NCBI GenBank assembly: GCA_009760855.2
Contig: WPIO01000059.1
Location: 501,001 to 565,000, forward strand
Direction: 5' to 3'
DNA length: 64,000 bases
Source: Cristatella mucedo
Taxonomy: Eukaryota; Bryozoa; Phylactolaemata; Cristatellidae
Shown: piece after piece, positions 22,966 through 32,131 of the stretch
How positions within the stretch are numbered: position 1 is the stretch's first letter
Layout: each line of letters starts with the position of its first letter
Program-made: the position numbers and the translations under genes
Notes under the pieces: model-generated
What the model saw: only the letters and a program-made list of their open reading frames with translations
Told to the model about the DNA's origin: nothing
The model's database searches: none

Positions 22966-23817
22966 TTATATAGCAACTGTAATATTTTGAGAATTAAAAT
23001 CTATTATATTTTGATTTTTGTCAGTAATAGTAATTACTACATCAGATATAGAATCATTAGGAACATTATGATACTCAATAGTTTTTGGTTCATAAACCAT
23101 TAGACTCCATGGACAAGCATCATAAGGAAAACTAGATAATACTTGTGATTCTTTCCCATTTATAAAACTAGTTCCACTTGCAACCATGTTACAATTTATA
23201 AATATAAAATCAATATTACTAATATACACTTCACTCTCGGAATCAACCTTAGTATTAGATGTACAAACGACTGGTGTAAAATCTGGATACATCTTAGCAA
23301 AGTCAGCAGTTGAAAGTGTTGTATAAGCGGTAGAAGTAAATCCTAATATATTAGAAAGAGTAGATTTACTTGCAAGAAAACTCCAACCAACAGGTAATTT
23401 AATCCATGATTTTGAAGTAGCAGTATCAAGCCCCATTTGAAACTTATCAGTTGTTGCTCCAGATTGCGTAATTGAATTATTAATTGTATCAGCAATTCCA
23501 ACATTTATATCATCAGTTGTACCACCGTATATTCCAGGACTTAATTTAATAGTTTGTTCTGAACCACCAGTAACTCTATAAACAAATGTATTATTAGTTT
23601 CAGTTATATTTCTAATAGAGTTAGTTGCAGCAAATTTCTTAAAACAGATCTTAAAGTTTTTACCTCTTAGTAATATTGGTGTATTAATCCTAGTTCTTAT
23701 TGGATTAGTAGTTCCAGTTATATTGAAAACGTATCCTTCTTTACTCGCTTGACTAGTTTTTCTAATACTTTCAAGATTCTTTAATATATCGCTAGCAATT
23801 TTTATTAAGTCACTCAT
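22966..23817 (-). CDS. Minor capsid (penton-like) protein B
   Basis: An intact frame of 283 residues starting MSDLIKIASDILKNLES at 23817, with TATATAGAA immediately before the ATG. The protein is beta-rich (YVFNITGTTNPIRTRINTPI, TTDDINVGIADTINNSI, ISNIDFIFINCNMVASGTSF) and ends with an alternating hydrophobic strand (DVVITITDKNQNIIDFNSQN), compatible with a single jelly roll. Genes A and B end in similar strands and both contain an I(T)GTT-type N-terminal motif, so they may be ancient paralogues. A related pair in the same order lies at 15193-16445. The penton-like role is inferred. Confidence 0.6.
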   Translation of the reverse strand: MSDLIKIASDILKNLESIRKTSQASKEGYVFNITGTTNPIRTRINTPILLRGKNFKICFKKFAATNSIRNITETNNTFVYRVTGGSEQTIKLSPGIYGGTTDDINVGIADTINNSITQSGATTDKFQMGLDTATSKSWIKLPVGWSFLASKSTLSNILGFTSTAYTTLSTADFAKMYPDFTPVVCTSNTKVDSESEVYISNIDFIFINCNMVASGTSFINGKESQVLSSFPYDACPWSLMVYEPKTIEYHNVPNDSISDVVITITDKNQNIIDFNSQNITVAI

Positions 23818-23829
23818 TTCTATATATTA
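23818..23829 (-). promoter_or_regulatory. Start-proximal viral promoter motif
   Basis: The coding strand reads TTAATATATAGAA directly before ATG at 23817. Confidence 0.6.
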
Positions 23830-23842
23830 AAAAAAAGATTGT

Positions 23843-24842
23843 TTATCTTTGCAACATATTTTTTGGTGCTTTTCGAGACTTAGCAAGGTAATCAACAGCT
23901 GCACTTATTGAACTTATTACACCTCTATTCCCAGCAGCAAGTTCACTTAACCATAGATCAAGTTTATCAAGTACTTCTTTTTCAGATTTTACAAATAATG
24001 GAACTATCTCTATTCCTTTTCCAGTATAAGTAAGATAACTAGAAATCACATTTTCTACAGGTTTTCTTGATTCTAAAGCTCTCAACTGTGAAAGTAGAAA
24101 TATAGTATCAGAATTAAATGATTCTTTACTATCTACTCTAATATTTTCTATAGCACTCCTTACACTATTAGATACTGATCCTTTAGCTTTTATTTTATCA
24201 AGTAAATATTGTTTATATTTTTTTAGAGTATCAGTTTCAGATTGAACCGGTTCTTGAATAGATTGAACAACTGGAACAGGTTCCTGAACAGATTGAACAA
24301 CTTTTGCTTTTTTAACTCTTTTACTAGGTCTCTTACCAGTTGAAGGATTAAGATTAAGATGATCTACAATTCCCTTTTGAAGTGAATCAATTGCTTCTCT
24401 CACCTCAGGATTAGCAGAATATGTCTTAGCTTGATTTGCAATAGCTACAGCTTTTTTAGGTTTTCCTTCAGCAATAGCAGCAAATCCTTTTTTTTACTAT
24501 ATTAGAAATATCTACTGGTGCTTTATACTCTAACATTCTTTTAGCTTGTTTCTTTTCTTCCATTTGAACTGCAAGTGAAGGTCTAATTCTTTTTAATTTA
24601 CTAATAACATTATTACCAGAGTTATCAGTTGATTTCTCTAAAGCACATTCGTTTAGTTCATGTTCAACTCTATCTCCTGCTTGCATTTCTGCTTCAATTC
24701 TTTGTATCTCTTGAGAATTATCAAGTATTTCAGCAACACGTAATCTTTCTAAATTAGTAAGTTTATTCTCTAAATCTCTTGCTTCTTGAACACTTCCTCT
24801 GTAAGGTCTGTTCTTACTCGCATATATTTTACCGTTAATTAT
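23843..24842 (-). pseudogene. Basic, low-complexity virion-type protein of unknown function
   Basis: The frame can be followed from 24842 to 23843 with one frameshift in an A-run near 24487. The expected start codon is ATA rather than ATG, just after a TATAGGAGAAA motif. The N-terminal half is helical and charged (YASKNRPYRGSVQEARDLEN). A central basic patch (GKRPSKRVKKAKVV) resembles a nuclear localisation or DNA-binding segment and is followed by imperfect repeats VQSVQEPVPVVQSIQEPVQS. The C-terminal third is helical and ends APKNMLQR. I do not recognise the family. A core or DNA-associated role is a guess from the basic patch. Confidence 0.5.
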
Positions 24843-24899
24843 TTTCTCCTATATTCAATTAAAAATAGTTATTAATTGTTTACCTGAACTATCTACTGA

Positions 24900-25521
24900 T
24901 CAAAATCTTCCCTCATCTTCAGTTTTAGTTAGATCAATAACACAATAACTATATCTTTTCCTTGTACAGAAGTTTACCTATTCTCAATTGTTTCTTATCA
25001 ATATCACCAACATATGAATCACGAATATATTCTATATCAGTATTATTCTGTTTAAAGATTATTATCATATTTATATTGTTTCTTATTTCTCTTCTAGGAA
25101 TATTAGTAAATCCTTGAGCAAGATAAAATATGTTCAATCCTGTATGTCTTCCTCTAGTAAAATAATCTAATATCTTAGATTGATCTTCTGTCATCAAATC
25201 ATCTAATACAACAATATTCTTACAATTCTTATATGAATCAACTTCTGGCATCGACTCAATTCCATTAACCCAAGCAAAAGCAGGTTTTTCTCTAGTCATT
25301 GACATAAGACCACGATATAACTTTTGATCTAAACTTGAAGCAATGATTGTACAAGTATCATAATTAACTTTTCCATAAAATATCCAATTCATTACTAACT
25401 GAGATTTACCTGTTCAACTTGGTCCAAGTACTAATGCTCTAATTGGAACTTTAGGTAACGGTTCTTTATGTCCAGTATCTATATCTTGTCCAAAATTGAA
25501 TGCTCTAACTTGCAAAGACAT
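24900..25521 (-). pseudogene. FtsK/HerA-type DNA packaging ATPase, Walker A interrupted
   Basis: It starts MSLQVRAFNFGQDIDTG at 25521, after ATATAGAAAAA. The P-loop appears at about 25405-25430 as LGPS, a TGA stop (25414-25416), then TGKSQLVMNWIFYG. A single substitution has therefore removed the residue between GPS and TGKS. Downstream are the Walker B strand KNIVVLDDLM near 25205, the sensor-like FTRGRHTGLNIFYLAQGF and IPRREIRNNINMIIIFKQ, a signature of packaging ATPases in Polintons and related viruses. A frameshift near 24960 changes the last ~20 residues. The length of about 205 residues suits the small ATPases of this group. It would power genome packaging at the capsid vertex. Confidence 0.7.
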
Positions 25522-25542
25522 TTTTTCTATATTATAATAGAT

Positions 25543-25674
25543 ATGGAAATATATTGTTTGAAGTGTAAAAAACAAACTGATACTATACATGAAGAATATG
25601 TAGAAGTAGATAGTACGAAAGGAATTAGAGGAATGCTTAAAGGTATTTGTACTATTTGTGATAGTAAGAAGTAA
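25543..25674 (+). CDS. Small zinc-ribbon protein (two CxxC pairs)
   Basis: A plus-strand frame of 43 residues, MEIYCLKCKKQTDTIHEEY to LKGICTICDSKK, with CLKC and CTIC pairs separated by about 30 residues. This pattern matches short treble-clef/zinc-ribbon proteins found in several large DNA viruses (DUF5679-like). ATAATAG precedes the ATG, and the divergent ATPase ATG is only 21 bases away, so the two share a promoter region. The frame continues after the TAA stop into the repeat segment at 25678-25905; whether these were once one protein is open. Confidence 0.5.
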   Translation: MEIYCLKCKKQTDTIHEEYVEVDSTKGIRGMLKGICTICDSKK

Positions 25675-25677
25675 AAA

Positions 25678-25905
25678 TTGGTTAAGTTGAGATCTGATTC
25701 AACGACAGTTGGTTCTGGAAGAATACAAAACAAATCTGGTTCTGGAAGAATACAAAACAAATCTGGTTCTGGAAAAATACAAAACAAATCTGGTTCATCT
25801 GTTCCAACTGCTGCTTTATTTGCTGCAATATCAAATACACTTAGTAAAAAATTCTCAGGTAGTAAAGATAGATACGGTGGTTCAGGAGATAAATTGCAGA
25901 GCTAA
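25678..25905 (+). pseudogene. Repeat-bearing linker frame upstream of the protease
   Basis: An open stretch in the same frame as the zinc ribbon, without an ATG. It contains three perfect or near-perfect 27-base repeats at 25711-25791 coding for GSGRIQNKS, then a hydrophobic/helical segment (TAALFAAISNTLSKKFSG). A frame change near 25895 leads into the helix that precedes the protease (ELKKTIEQLKKEVKSS). It may be an N-terminal extension of the protease or a separate small gene. Confidence 0.45.
25711..25791 (+). repeat. 27-base in-frame tandem repeat, three units
   Basis: The unit starts GGTTCTGGAAGAATAC. The units are identical apart from one A/G difference in the third. Length divisible by three keeps the frame. 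Confidence 0.9.
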
Positions 25906-26342
25906 AAAAGACTATTGAGCAATTAAAAAAAGAAGTAAAATCATCACCTTTGACTGATATAGAAATAAATAATTATATAAAAGAATTAGCTATAAAAAAA
26001 TTTAGAGGTGTCTTTGCAAGAGATGAACTAACAAAACCATTAAGAAATGAATGTCTTATTTGTAATACTGGTGATTCACAAAAAGCAATATATCACTGGG
26101 TAGCACTTAAAAAAGAAGGAAACAAATGTTTTTACTTTGATTCATTTGGTGCACCACCAATACCTGAAGTAATAAAATATTTTGGTGTTATACCAACATT
26201 TCAGACGTTTAAACTACAAGAATACAATCAAACAGATTGTGGAAGAAGGTGTCTAATCTTCTTAAAATTGATGCAAGAATCGGATTTTGGGTCGAAAATG
26301 GAATTATTAATTTTATTTAAACATTTTCTTTTCCTTGTATAG
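25896..26342 (+). pseudogene. Adenain-type (Ulp1-like) cysteine protease
   Basis: After a charged helix, the protease core reads FRGVFARDEL, then HWVAL with the catalytic histidine near 26095, FYFDSFGAPPIPEV with the conserved acidic residue near 26140, and QTDCGRRCLIFLKLM with the glutamine and catalytic cysteine near 26235. This order (H, D/E, Q, C) and the DSFGxPPP strand are typical of adenovirus/Polinton maturation proteases, which cleave virion precursors. The N-terminal frame is shifted near 25895, and the last few residues differ in frame near 26285. The core itself is uninterrupted. Confidence 0.75.
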
Positions 26343-26344
26343 AA
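26331..26344 (+). promoter_or_regulatory. Start-proximal viral promoter motif
   Basis: CCTTGTATAGAA abuts the ATG at 26345. It overlaps the end of the protease frame. Confidence 0.55.
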
Positions 26345-26842
26345 ATGGAAACGGAGAATAAAAAATTCGTTGTACTCGAAAATGCTGCAGTCGTAATTCC
26401 TAAAGGAAAACAGGCACGTATTCACATTGAAGAGAAAATTAGTAAAGATTCTAAAACTTACTTCAATGCATGGATGTATATTACAGAAGATATGAGACCT
26501 GTACTTGAAGATATTGCTAATAGAGCAAGTATGAAACTTGAATTTAGTGGTTATGATATAAGTGCTCGTTCAACTATTGGTATAAGAATTGCATTTGGTA
26601 ATAAACCAAGTATCTTCTTTGATCAAAAGAACAAACAAATAAAGTTTACTAGTGTTGCTGAAATAATTCAAAAGTTTGGTAATGACTTAGCTGTTACTGG
26701 AATTCTAGATGGGTCATATATTACTAAAGATACTTATAACTCAGAAGAAAGACTTAATTTTAGATTGAAGATTGATCAAGTTAAAGTTTATAATATAGAT
26801 AAAAAACAATCACGGGATAAATTCAATCCTGCAGATTATTAG
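26345..26842 (+). CDS. Unknown viral protein (165 aa), intact
   Basis: It starts METENKKFVVLENAAVVIPKG directly after TGTATAGAA. The protein mixes beta strands and charged loops (QARIHIEEKISKD, YFNAWMYITEDM, IGIRIAFGNKPSIFFDQ, FRLKIDQVKVYNID) and has no membrane segment or cysteine pair. An OB-fold-like single-strand DNA-binding protein would fit the size and position in a replication-competent virus, but no diagnostic motif is visible. It lies between the protease and the convergent phospholipase-like gene. It has no stops or frameshifts, which is unusual in this element. Confidence 0.55.
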   Translation: METENKKFVVLENAAVVIPKGKQARIHIEEKISKDSKTYFNAWMYITEDMRPVLEDIANRASMKLEFSGYDISARSTIGIRIAFGNKPSIFFDQKNKQIKFTSVAEIIQKFGNDLAVTGILDGSYITKDTYNSEERLNFRLKIDQVKVYNIDKKQSRDKFNPADY

Positions 26843-26890
26843 ATATATATAATAAAAATTAGATAAGCATAAGACAAAATAAAAATCAGA

Positions 26891-27661
26891 TTATATCTTT
26901 TTTTTACTTATAGATAACATCTTATCAACAAGAGTTTTAGCATAATTAGTTATCTTACTAATACTTGATGGGTTTGATACTTTGTCTTTTAAAAAATCCA
27001 TTGCAAACTTGTTATCAAGAATAGAAGCACCTATTCCTAAACCTAACTTCGCTTTAGCCGACATTATCGCAGCAACATTCTTAGTATCTTCTCTAACATA
27101 ATTCGGCTGTTTTGGATCTAATGCTATTCTTGCAGCTGATTTTGCTAAAACTAAATCTAATAAGTTTCTAATTTCAGTTCTTTTTGGTTATGGATCATTT
27201 GAAGTCTCTGTGTACAAACTGTCGTGTACTAATGCAGCTCTGTCTAGTGCATTTGCCCCCTCGTAACCCTCATCTAAACGTTGTCTAAACTTTGTTCCTG
27301 GTCCTGCAAAACTGTACTTTCCTGTATTGTTAAAACTTCCTCCAGGAACAAATTCAGATTGAACACCTTTAGGAAGAGACATGTGCATTTCACGATTACC
27401 AGTTAATTTATTTATAATATCAACAATTCCACTTCCTGTTTTTCTATTTGCTTTTAATTGTTTAAGAGAAATATTAAATTGCAAGCCAGTATTTTTAGAT
27501 CTACTCTTTTCTATTTTATTAAGTTGAGTTTGTGTAAGAAGGATAGGAATATTACCTATCAAATCTGAATGTTTCAATCTGATTGATATTGGTTCATTAG
27601 AACTATGTATTAATTTTAGTTGGTGATCTGACAATGATAATTTTGTTTCGTGATAACTCAT
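26891..27661 (-). pseudogene. Phospholipase A2-like minor virion protein (pX/VP1u-like)
   Basis: Starts MSYHETKLSLSDHQLK at 27661 after a TATAGAAAT motif. The N-terminal half is beta-rich (LTQTQLNKIEKS). Near 27225-27320 comes FAGPGTKFRQRLDEGYEG then NALDRAALVHDSLY: a YxGPG-like calcium loop and an HD active-site pair like those of parvovirus VP1 unique regions and adintovirus virion proteins. These are thought to breach endosomal membranes. A TAA at 27188-27190 interrupts the frame; beyond it the same frame stays open for about 98 codons and ends at 26891. Assignment rests on the GPG and HD motifs and their spacing. Confidence 0.65.
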
Positions 27662-27696
27662 ATTTCTATAAAATAATAATTATTTTACACAGATTA

Positions 27697-28805
27697 TTAG
27701 TTTGTACATCTTTGTTTAAGTTCAACTAACAATTTTTTAATCTCGCGATCAATTTCTTCAGGTGTTGCACCCCTTGAATAAAGAGTACTCAATAACATTG
27801 CACTCTCACTTTTATAATCACACGTTTTCTTTCCTCCAACTTTTGATGCTTTCACTTGTTTTATTGCGTTTTTTTAATTCTGGAGAGAAATCAACGCCTC
27901 CAGTTTCCACAAGTTTCCTTCCTTGATCTTGATAATCTAATCGATTTCTTACTTCTTCTCTTTGTACTTTACCCGATAAATCAATATCAATTCCCCGATT
28001 AATTGCTTTTACCATTTGTTTCAAATCATTTATTGCATTTCTTAATCTTTCACTTCGCAAATTTAGTGCCTCTATTCTTTGCTCATGTGTTTTCATTGGT
28101 GGTGATTTACCTGTGAACATAGTTTGATCCACTAACTTATTTATTAGACTTGCAACAGCTACTACTATCGAAATTCCAGTCCCAACACCTCCAATAATTG
28201 AAGCAATCAATCCAACGAGTGCTGGAATAGCAGGAAGAAAGCCTCCCGATCGAACTTCTAAAAAGTTCTTACTCCAAGTTTTAGGATCTAATTGTGAACT
28301 ATCCCAATTTACTTCCATTCCAAATACCTCACTTAAATATTGACTTGGGTTCCATTGCCAAGGATAATTATCTTTTTCTGCTGCAAGTAAAACATCATTA
28401 ATTGCTAGACCAATTTCTAGTGATTCAATCATCTTTTGTAATCCTTCTTTTTTCTGACATTGTTTTCCAGAATACTTGACCATATTTACCACTAGTAATG
28501 TCATCTACTATTTGTTTTATAAATAAAGATAAATCAACTAATCCTGTAAATCCATTAAGAAAACCACCTAAAACATTTGCACCTGCTCCAATAAGTTTAA
28601 GAGACTGTAAGACTTTAGGGACAGCTGTTGCAATCTTTTCAGATGCTTGTAATGATAATCTTGCTGCTAATTTTGGTAATGATTTTGCAACTGCTTTTTC
28701 GCCTATTTTTGTTGCAGTCTTAGCACCATCTAACACTTCTTTAGTTGTTTTAGTTCCTTCTTTTAAATCTGAAACACCTTTACCTTTCTTTACTTTTTTC
28801 GGCAT
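27697..28805 (-). pseudogene. Hydrophobic virion/membrane-active protein
   Basis: Two overlapping frames (28425-28805 and 27818-28504) and a third short one are pieces of a single gene of about 365 codons, with length changes in A-runs near 28450 and 27870. The N-terminus is strongly basic (MPKKVKKGKGVSDLKEG). A helical amphipathic region follows (AKTATKIGEKAVAKSLPKLA), then a glycine-rich hydrophobic stretch (LIGAGANVLGGFLNGFTGL). A second hydrophobic segment, PALVGLIASIIGGVGTGISI, looks membrane-spanning. A conserved-looking helical tail ends at 27697. Known Polinton relatives encode similar hydrophobic minor virion proteins, but the homology is not certain. Confidence 0.55.
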
Positions 28806-28815
28806 ATACTATATA
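28806..28815. promoter_or_regulatory. Ten-base divergent promoter between two start codons
   Basis: The initiation codons of the minus-strand hydrophobic gene (28803-28805) and the plus-strand fibre-like gene (28816-28818) are separated only by ATACTATATA. Both directions read as TATA-type motifs next to ATG. Any transcript of either gene must have an extremely short leader. Confidence 0.6.
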
Positions 28816-29672
28816 ATGGAAAAAGTTAGAAAAGTCAATGGTAATACTTATACTAATCTTGATGCAAATAATAATAGAATAACTAATTTAGAATTTCTGT
28901 TAACAGTGGTGATGCTATAAGACTAGATTATGCTCTTACTTTAAGTGCTGGTAATAATATCATTAGTAATCCTTCAGGAGAAATAGCAAAAGTATCAGCT
29001 CTAACTGATTTGTTACCTAAAAAAGATGCAGTAATGAAATCACAATTGAATTGTAATAATGTTTATGGTATATCTGGTAACTCTGCTGATGGAAATGTAT
29101 ACTCAGATTTAAGACCTTATAAAGTAATAAACTATGGATTACTTAAAAGTATGACAGCAGTATTTCAAGGTAAAGCAATGGCAAGTATTGATATGGGAAA
29201 TAATAATATTATGAATGTATCAGGTATAGCAATAAAACAATATGTTGATACTAATAAACAAGTAACATTTAGTTATTTAGGTTTGAATGGTACTTATCCA
29301 AGTTTATTCTATCTTGATATGTTAGGTCTTAATATTACTGCTAATGGAAGTACAGGTAATGCATTTCAACCTAAACAACTTACACCTGGTGATATGCCTG
29401 TTGTTGCAGCTACTGGAAAAGTTATTGCTTACAATACTAATCTTAAAACATTCTTTCCAGGAGTATTACCTAATTTTAGTATGGTGTCTAATATTATGTA
29501 TGCAACTAATAAAACTAATGCTTATTTAGAATTAACTAGTGATAATACTTATGGAGTAAGTGGTATAGTAGTATTAATAATTAACATTGATGGAACATGT
29601 AGATATGCTATTGATAAGTTTACAGTTGCTAGTGGAATTACTTTTATAGATTTTATTGTTAGTATTGTATAG
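28816..29672 (+). pseudogene. Fibre-like protein 1
   Basis: The start MEKVRKVNGNTYTNLDANNN is followed by a frame break near 28893. The main frame then runs to 29672. Fibre-type modules recur (NLDANNNRITNL, IDMGNNNIMNVSGIAIKQYV), as in trimeric shaft repeats of tail and capsid fibres. The C-terminal part is a beta-rich head (TFSYLGLNGTYPSLFYLDML, AYLELTSDNTYGVSGIVV). It would attach the virion to cells. Its stop TAG is part of the TATAG motif serving the next gene. Confidence 0.6.
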
Positions 29673-29674
29673 AA
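29664..29674 (+). promoter_or_regulatory. Start-proximal viral promoter motif overlapping a stop codon
   Basis: TTGTATAGAA precedes the ATG at 29675; the TAG inside the motif is the stop codon of the upstream fibre gene. Confidence 0.55.
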
Positions 29675-30514
29675 ATGTTAGGTAAAAGAAGCAAAGGTAA
29701 GACGTCAAAGAATTGTATTAAGAAGACTGGTAATATACTTAGTGGAAATCTAAATATGGATAATAATCTTATAAAAAATTTAGGTGATCTTGTTGATGCT
29801 GGTGATGCAGTAAAAAGAAAGTATATAGATACAAATTTTGTTACTAAGATTTCTAGATCTACTACTAATGATGGAGATATTGATATGAATAATTTTACAA
29901 AAGTAGATCTTGCTAATCCTATAAATCCTAGTGATGCTGCAACAAAGGATTATGCTGATACTAAACTTCCACTTACAGGTGGAACAATTAGAGGAAATTT
30001 AATTGTAGATGCTGGTATTAGAGCCAGTGGTGCTCCTGACAATGATTATAGTGTAGTAAATAAAAGTTATATTGATACAAACTTTCTTAGTGTTCATGGT
30101 GGAATTGTTAATGGATATCTAGATATGTCAAGTAATATTATTAGAATTGTAAATGATCCTGTTAATCTTAATGATGGTGTAAACCTTGATTATCTAAATA
30201 AAATAACAGATGGGAATGTAGCAGTTATACAATTTACTGGTGTTATTGATAGTTCATTACAAACTACAATTGAAAGTTTATCATATGATGGAAAATGGAT
30301 TAGTTTATTAGGACATGTTTATGTTCCTAGAGGTATATTTGTACCTTCAGCAACATATTCATTAACTCCAAACTTAACAAAAATTATTGTTCCTTTTCCA
30401 GCAAATGGAATAAATGCAAGAGAATATCCTTTTCAATTGTTTGGAAGTTATTCTCTAGATCCAAGTAAGAAAATAGTAGAGAGTTCTATATTTATATCTA
30501 CAGGATTTATTTAA
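29675..30514 (+). CDS. Fibre-like protein 2, intact
   Basis: A full frame of 279 residues beginning with a basic leader (MLGKRSKGKTSKNCIKK). Four or more shaft modules of the form G(N)L(N/I)(M/V)D-N.I.NLGD-(P/L)V...DAV(K)KYIDT follow: LSGNLNMDNNLIKNLGD, DMNNFTKVDLANPINPSD, TIRGNLIVDAGI and YLDMSSNIIRIVNDPVN. The C-terminal head is beta-rich (SLSYDGKWISLLGHVYVPRG). It is the best preserved of the fibre genes and forms a plus-strand cluster with its neighbours. Confidence 0.7.
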   Translation: MLGKRSKGKTSKNCIKKTGNILSGNLNMDNNLIKNLGDLVDAGDAVKRKYIDTNFVTKISRSTTNDGDIDMNNFTKVDLANPINPSDAATKDYADTKLPLTGGTIRGNLIVDAGIRASGAPDNDYSVVNKSYIDTNFLSVHGGIVNGYLDMSSNIIRIVNDPVNLNDGVNLDYLNKITDGNVAVIQFTGVIDSSLQTTIESLSYDGKWISLLGHVYVPRGIFVPSATYSLTPNLTKIIVPFPANGINAREYPFQLFGSYSLDPSKKIVESSIFISTGFI

Positions 30515-30555
30515 TAAAACAATAAACGTAACACTTTATATGGCAACACATTAAA

Positions 30556-31129
30556 ATGCTTAGTAGAAAAGATTTACAAATGGATGGAACATTGAACTTT
30601 GAATCAAACAGGATAATAAATGCTGGAAATACTGTTGATTCATTAGAAACTGTTAATAAGTCGTTTGCTAATAATAATTATCTAAGAAAAGATGCAGTTT
30701 CAGATCAACGTGTAACAGGTAATTTATCTGCAAATTCAAAAAAATATATAAGAATATCAGATCCTGTTAATTGAAGAGATATTGTAACAAAAAATATCTC
30801 GATACAAAATTTTATAGATATATGAGACCTGTAATAATGAGTGGAAACTTGATTGTAGATAAATTAATAACGAGAAGAAATGAACCAAACTTTGATGGAT
30901 ATGGTCCAAATGATTTAATTCCTTTCAAATTCCTTCATATATTTTGCTTAAAGTGTGGAAATTATCCTTATATTTCTAATGTTATTGCTAATGCACGTTT
31001 ATTCACTGTTGGGGTGATTTAACTGTAAACAGTGTAAGTAATATTGGTAAATCATCACGAGCATTTTCTTCTTCTAGTAATGGAAAATTAATTTTAGCAA
31101 AACTATCAGATATAAACATAAAAAAGTAG
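30556..31129 (+). pseudogene. Fibre-like protein 3, interrupted
   Basis: Begins MLSRKDLQMDGTLNFESNRI with a typical module (NRIINAGNTVDSLETVNKSF) and a second (YIRISDPVN). A TGA at 30772-30774 and a frame change within the following 25 bases break it. The next frame resumes with a module (KKYLDTKFYR...MSGNLIVDKLI). A further frame change near 31020 leads to a short head ending at 31129 (KLILAKLSDINIKK). Confidence 0.6.
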
Positions 31130-31143
31130 TATACTAAAAAATA

Positions 31144-31707
31144 ATGATAAGAGTAATTAATATAGATAATGCAACAGATGGTGAACGTAATTCTATTGAT
31201 TCTATAACTAACTACATAGTCTCTAAATCAATTTATTATAATGATTCATTTACATTTGAAGGAATTAATGTTTCATTTAGTGTTATTAAAGCAAATATTA
31301 CTATTACTATTATAAAAATACTAACTGAAGGTTTTGCACCAACGCATGGCGATTTTGAAGAAGAGTTAACAGATGGTGATATTATTGTTAGAAACTTGTA
31401 TCATAAGATTGCTTATAATCCAAGGTTTAGTACTTACTTCAAACTAGGAGTTGATGGTGTTGTTGATAATATGATTTTATTAAACAGTTCACCATCAAAT
31501 TTTACTATTTCAAATATTAATTCACAAGCCACTCTTAATTTTAGTATTATATATCCAGTTTTAGATAGTTCATACATTACAGCACCAAATAGTTTAGATT
31601 ACATTGAGATTGGATTAGTTAAAGGTGTTAATTACTCTCCTTCAGCATCGATAGATAAAACAGATGGAGTAAAAAGATACGTTAGTCCTTATATTTCAGA
31701 TATTTAA
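31144..31707 (+). CDS. Unknown viral protein (187 aa), intact
   Basis: Starts MIRVINIDNATDGERNSIDS after TATACTAAAAAATA. It is beta-rich, with no cysteine cluster or membrane helix; segments include FEGINVSFSVIKANITITII, LYHKIAYNPRFSTYFKLG and LDYIEIGLVKGVNYSPS. It follows the fibre cluster and could be a fibre head, a fibre cap or a minor capsid component; nothing diagnostic is visible. It overlaps the convergent gene at 31704 by four bases. Confidence 0.55.
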   Translation: MIRVINIDNATDGERNSIDSITNYIVSKSIYYNDSFTFEGINVSFSVIKANITITIIKILTEGFAPTHGDFEEELTDGDIIVRNLYHKIAYNPRFSTYFKLGVDGVVDNMILLNSSPSNFTISNINSQATLNFSIIYPVLDSSYITAPNSLDYIEIGLVKGVNYSPSASIDKTDGVKRYVSPYISDI

Positions 31708-32084
31708 ATCTTCCAATCCATAGTCTCTTTAATCAATTCTTCTGGTATATCAAAACTCTTTTCAGAATCTTTCATTTGTTTAGTTAGTTCTATTTTTTTA
31801 GAGTAAGCTTCAGACCTCATACTATTTATTTTTTCTATTTTTAAGTCTGTAAGGAACTCTTCAAAGATTGAACCATCTCTAATTTTAACAAATATATTTG
31901 CTATTTCTGGTTCAGATTGGTTAATTTTAAGTGCTTTATATTCTAATACTAGCTTTACAACATCTAACAAAGTTGATCTGATATCTTCAATTCTACCCAT
32001 TGGATAAGAACAGATTTTAAAGTTTGAATGCTGCTGTCCTTGTGCTTTTTTATGACAGTCTTTACTTCTTGTCTCAATGTTCAT
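31704..32084 (-). CDS. Unknown helical viral protein (126 aa), intact
   Basis: Starts MNIETRSKDCHKKAQGQQHS at 32084 with TATATAGAAG before the ATG. The rest is helical and charged (LLDVVKLVLEYKALKINQSE, FLTDLKIEKINSMRSEAYSK) and ends IKETMDWKI. No family recognised. It is convergent with, and overlaps, the preceding plus-strand gene. Confidence 0.5.
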   Translation of the reverse strand: MNIETRSKDCHKKAQGQQHSNFKICSYPMGRIEDIRSTLLDVVKLVLEYKALKINQSEPEIANIFVKIRDGSIFEEFLTDLKIEKINSMRSEAYSKKIELTKQMKDSEKSFDIPEELIKETMDWKI

Positions 32085-32131
32085 CTTCTATATATTGTTT
32101 TTATATTTTATTTTAATTAATTAAACTACAC

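Noticed and set aside
28498..28920. Plus-strand 140-residue frame
   Set aside because: It lies antisense to the hydrophobic virion gene, and its only real coding part is the start of fibre 1 in another frame.
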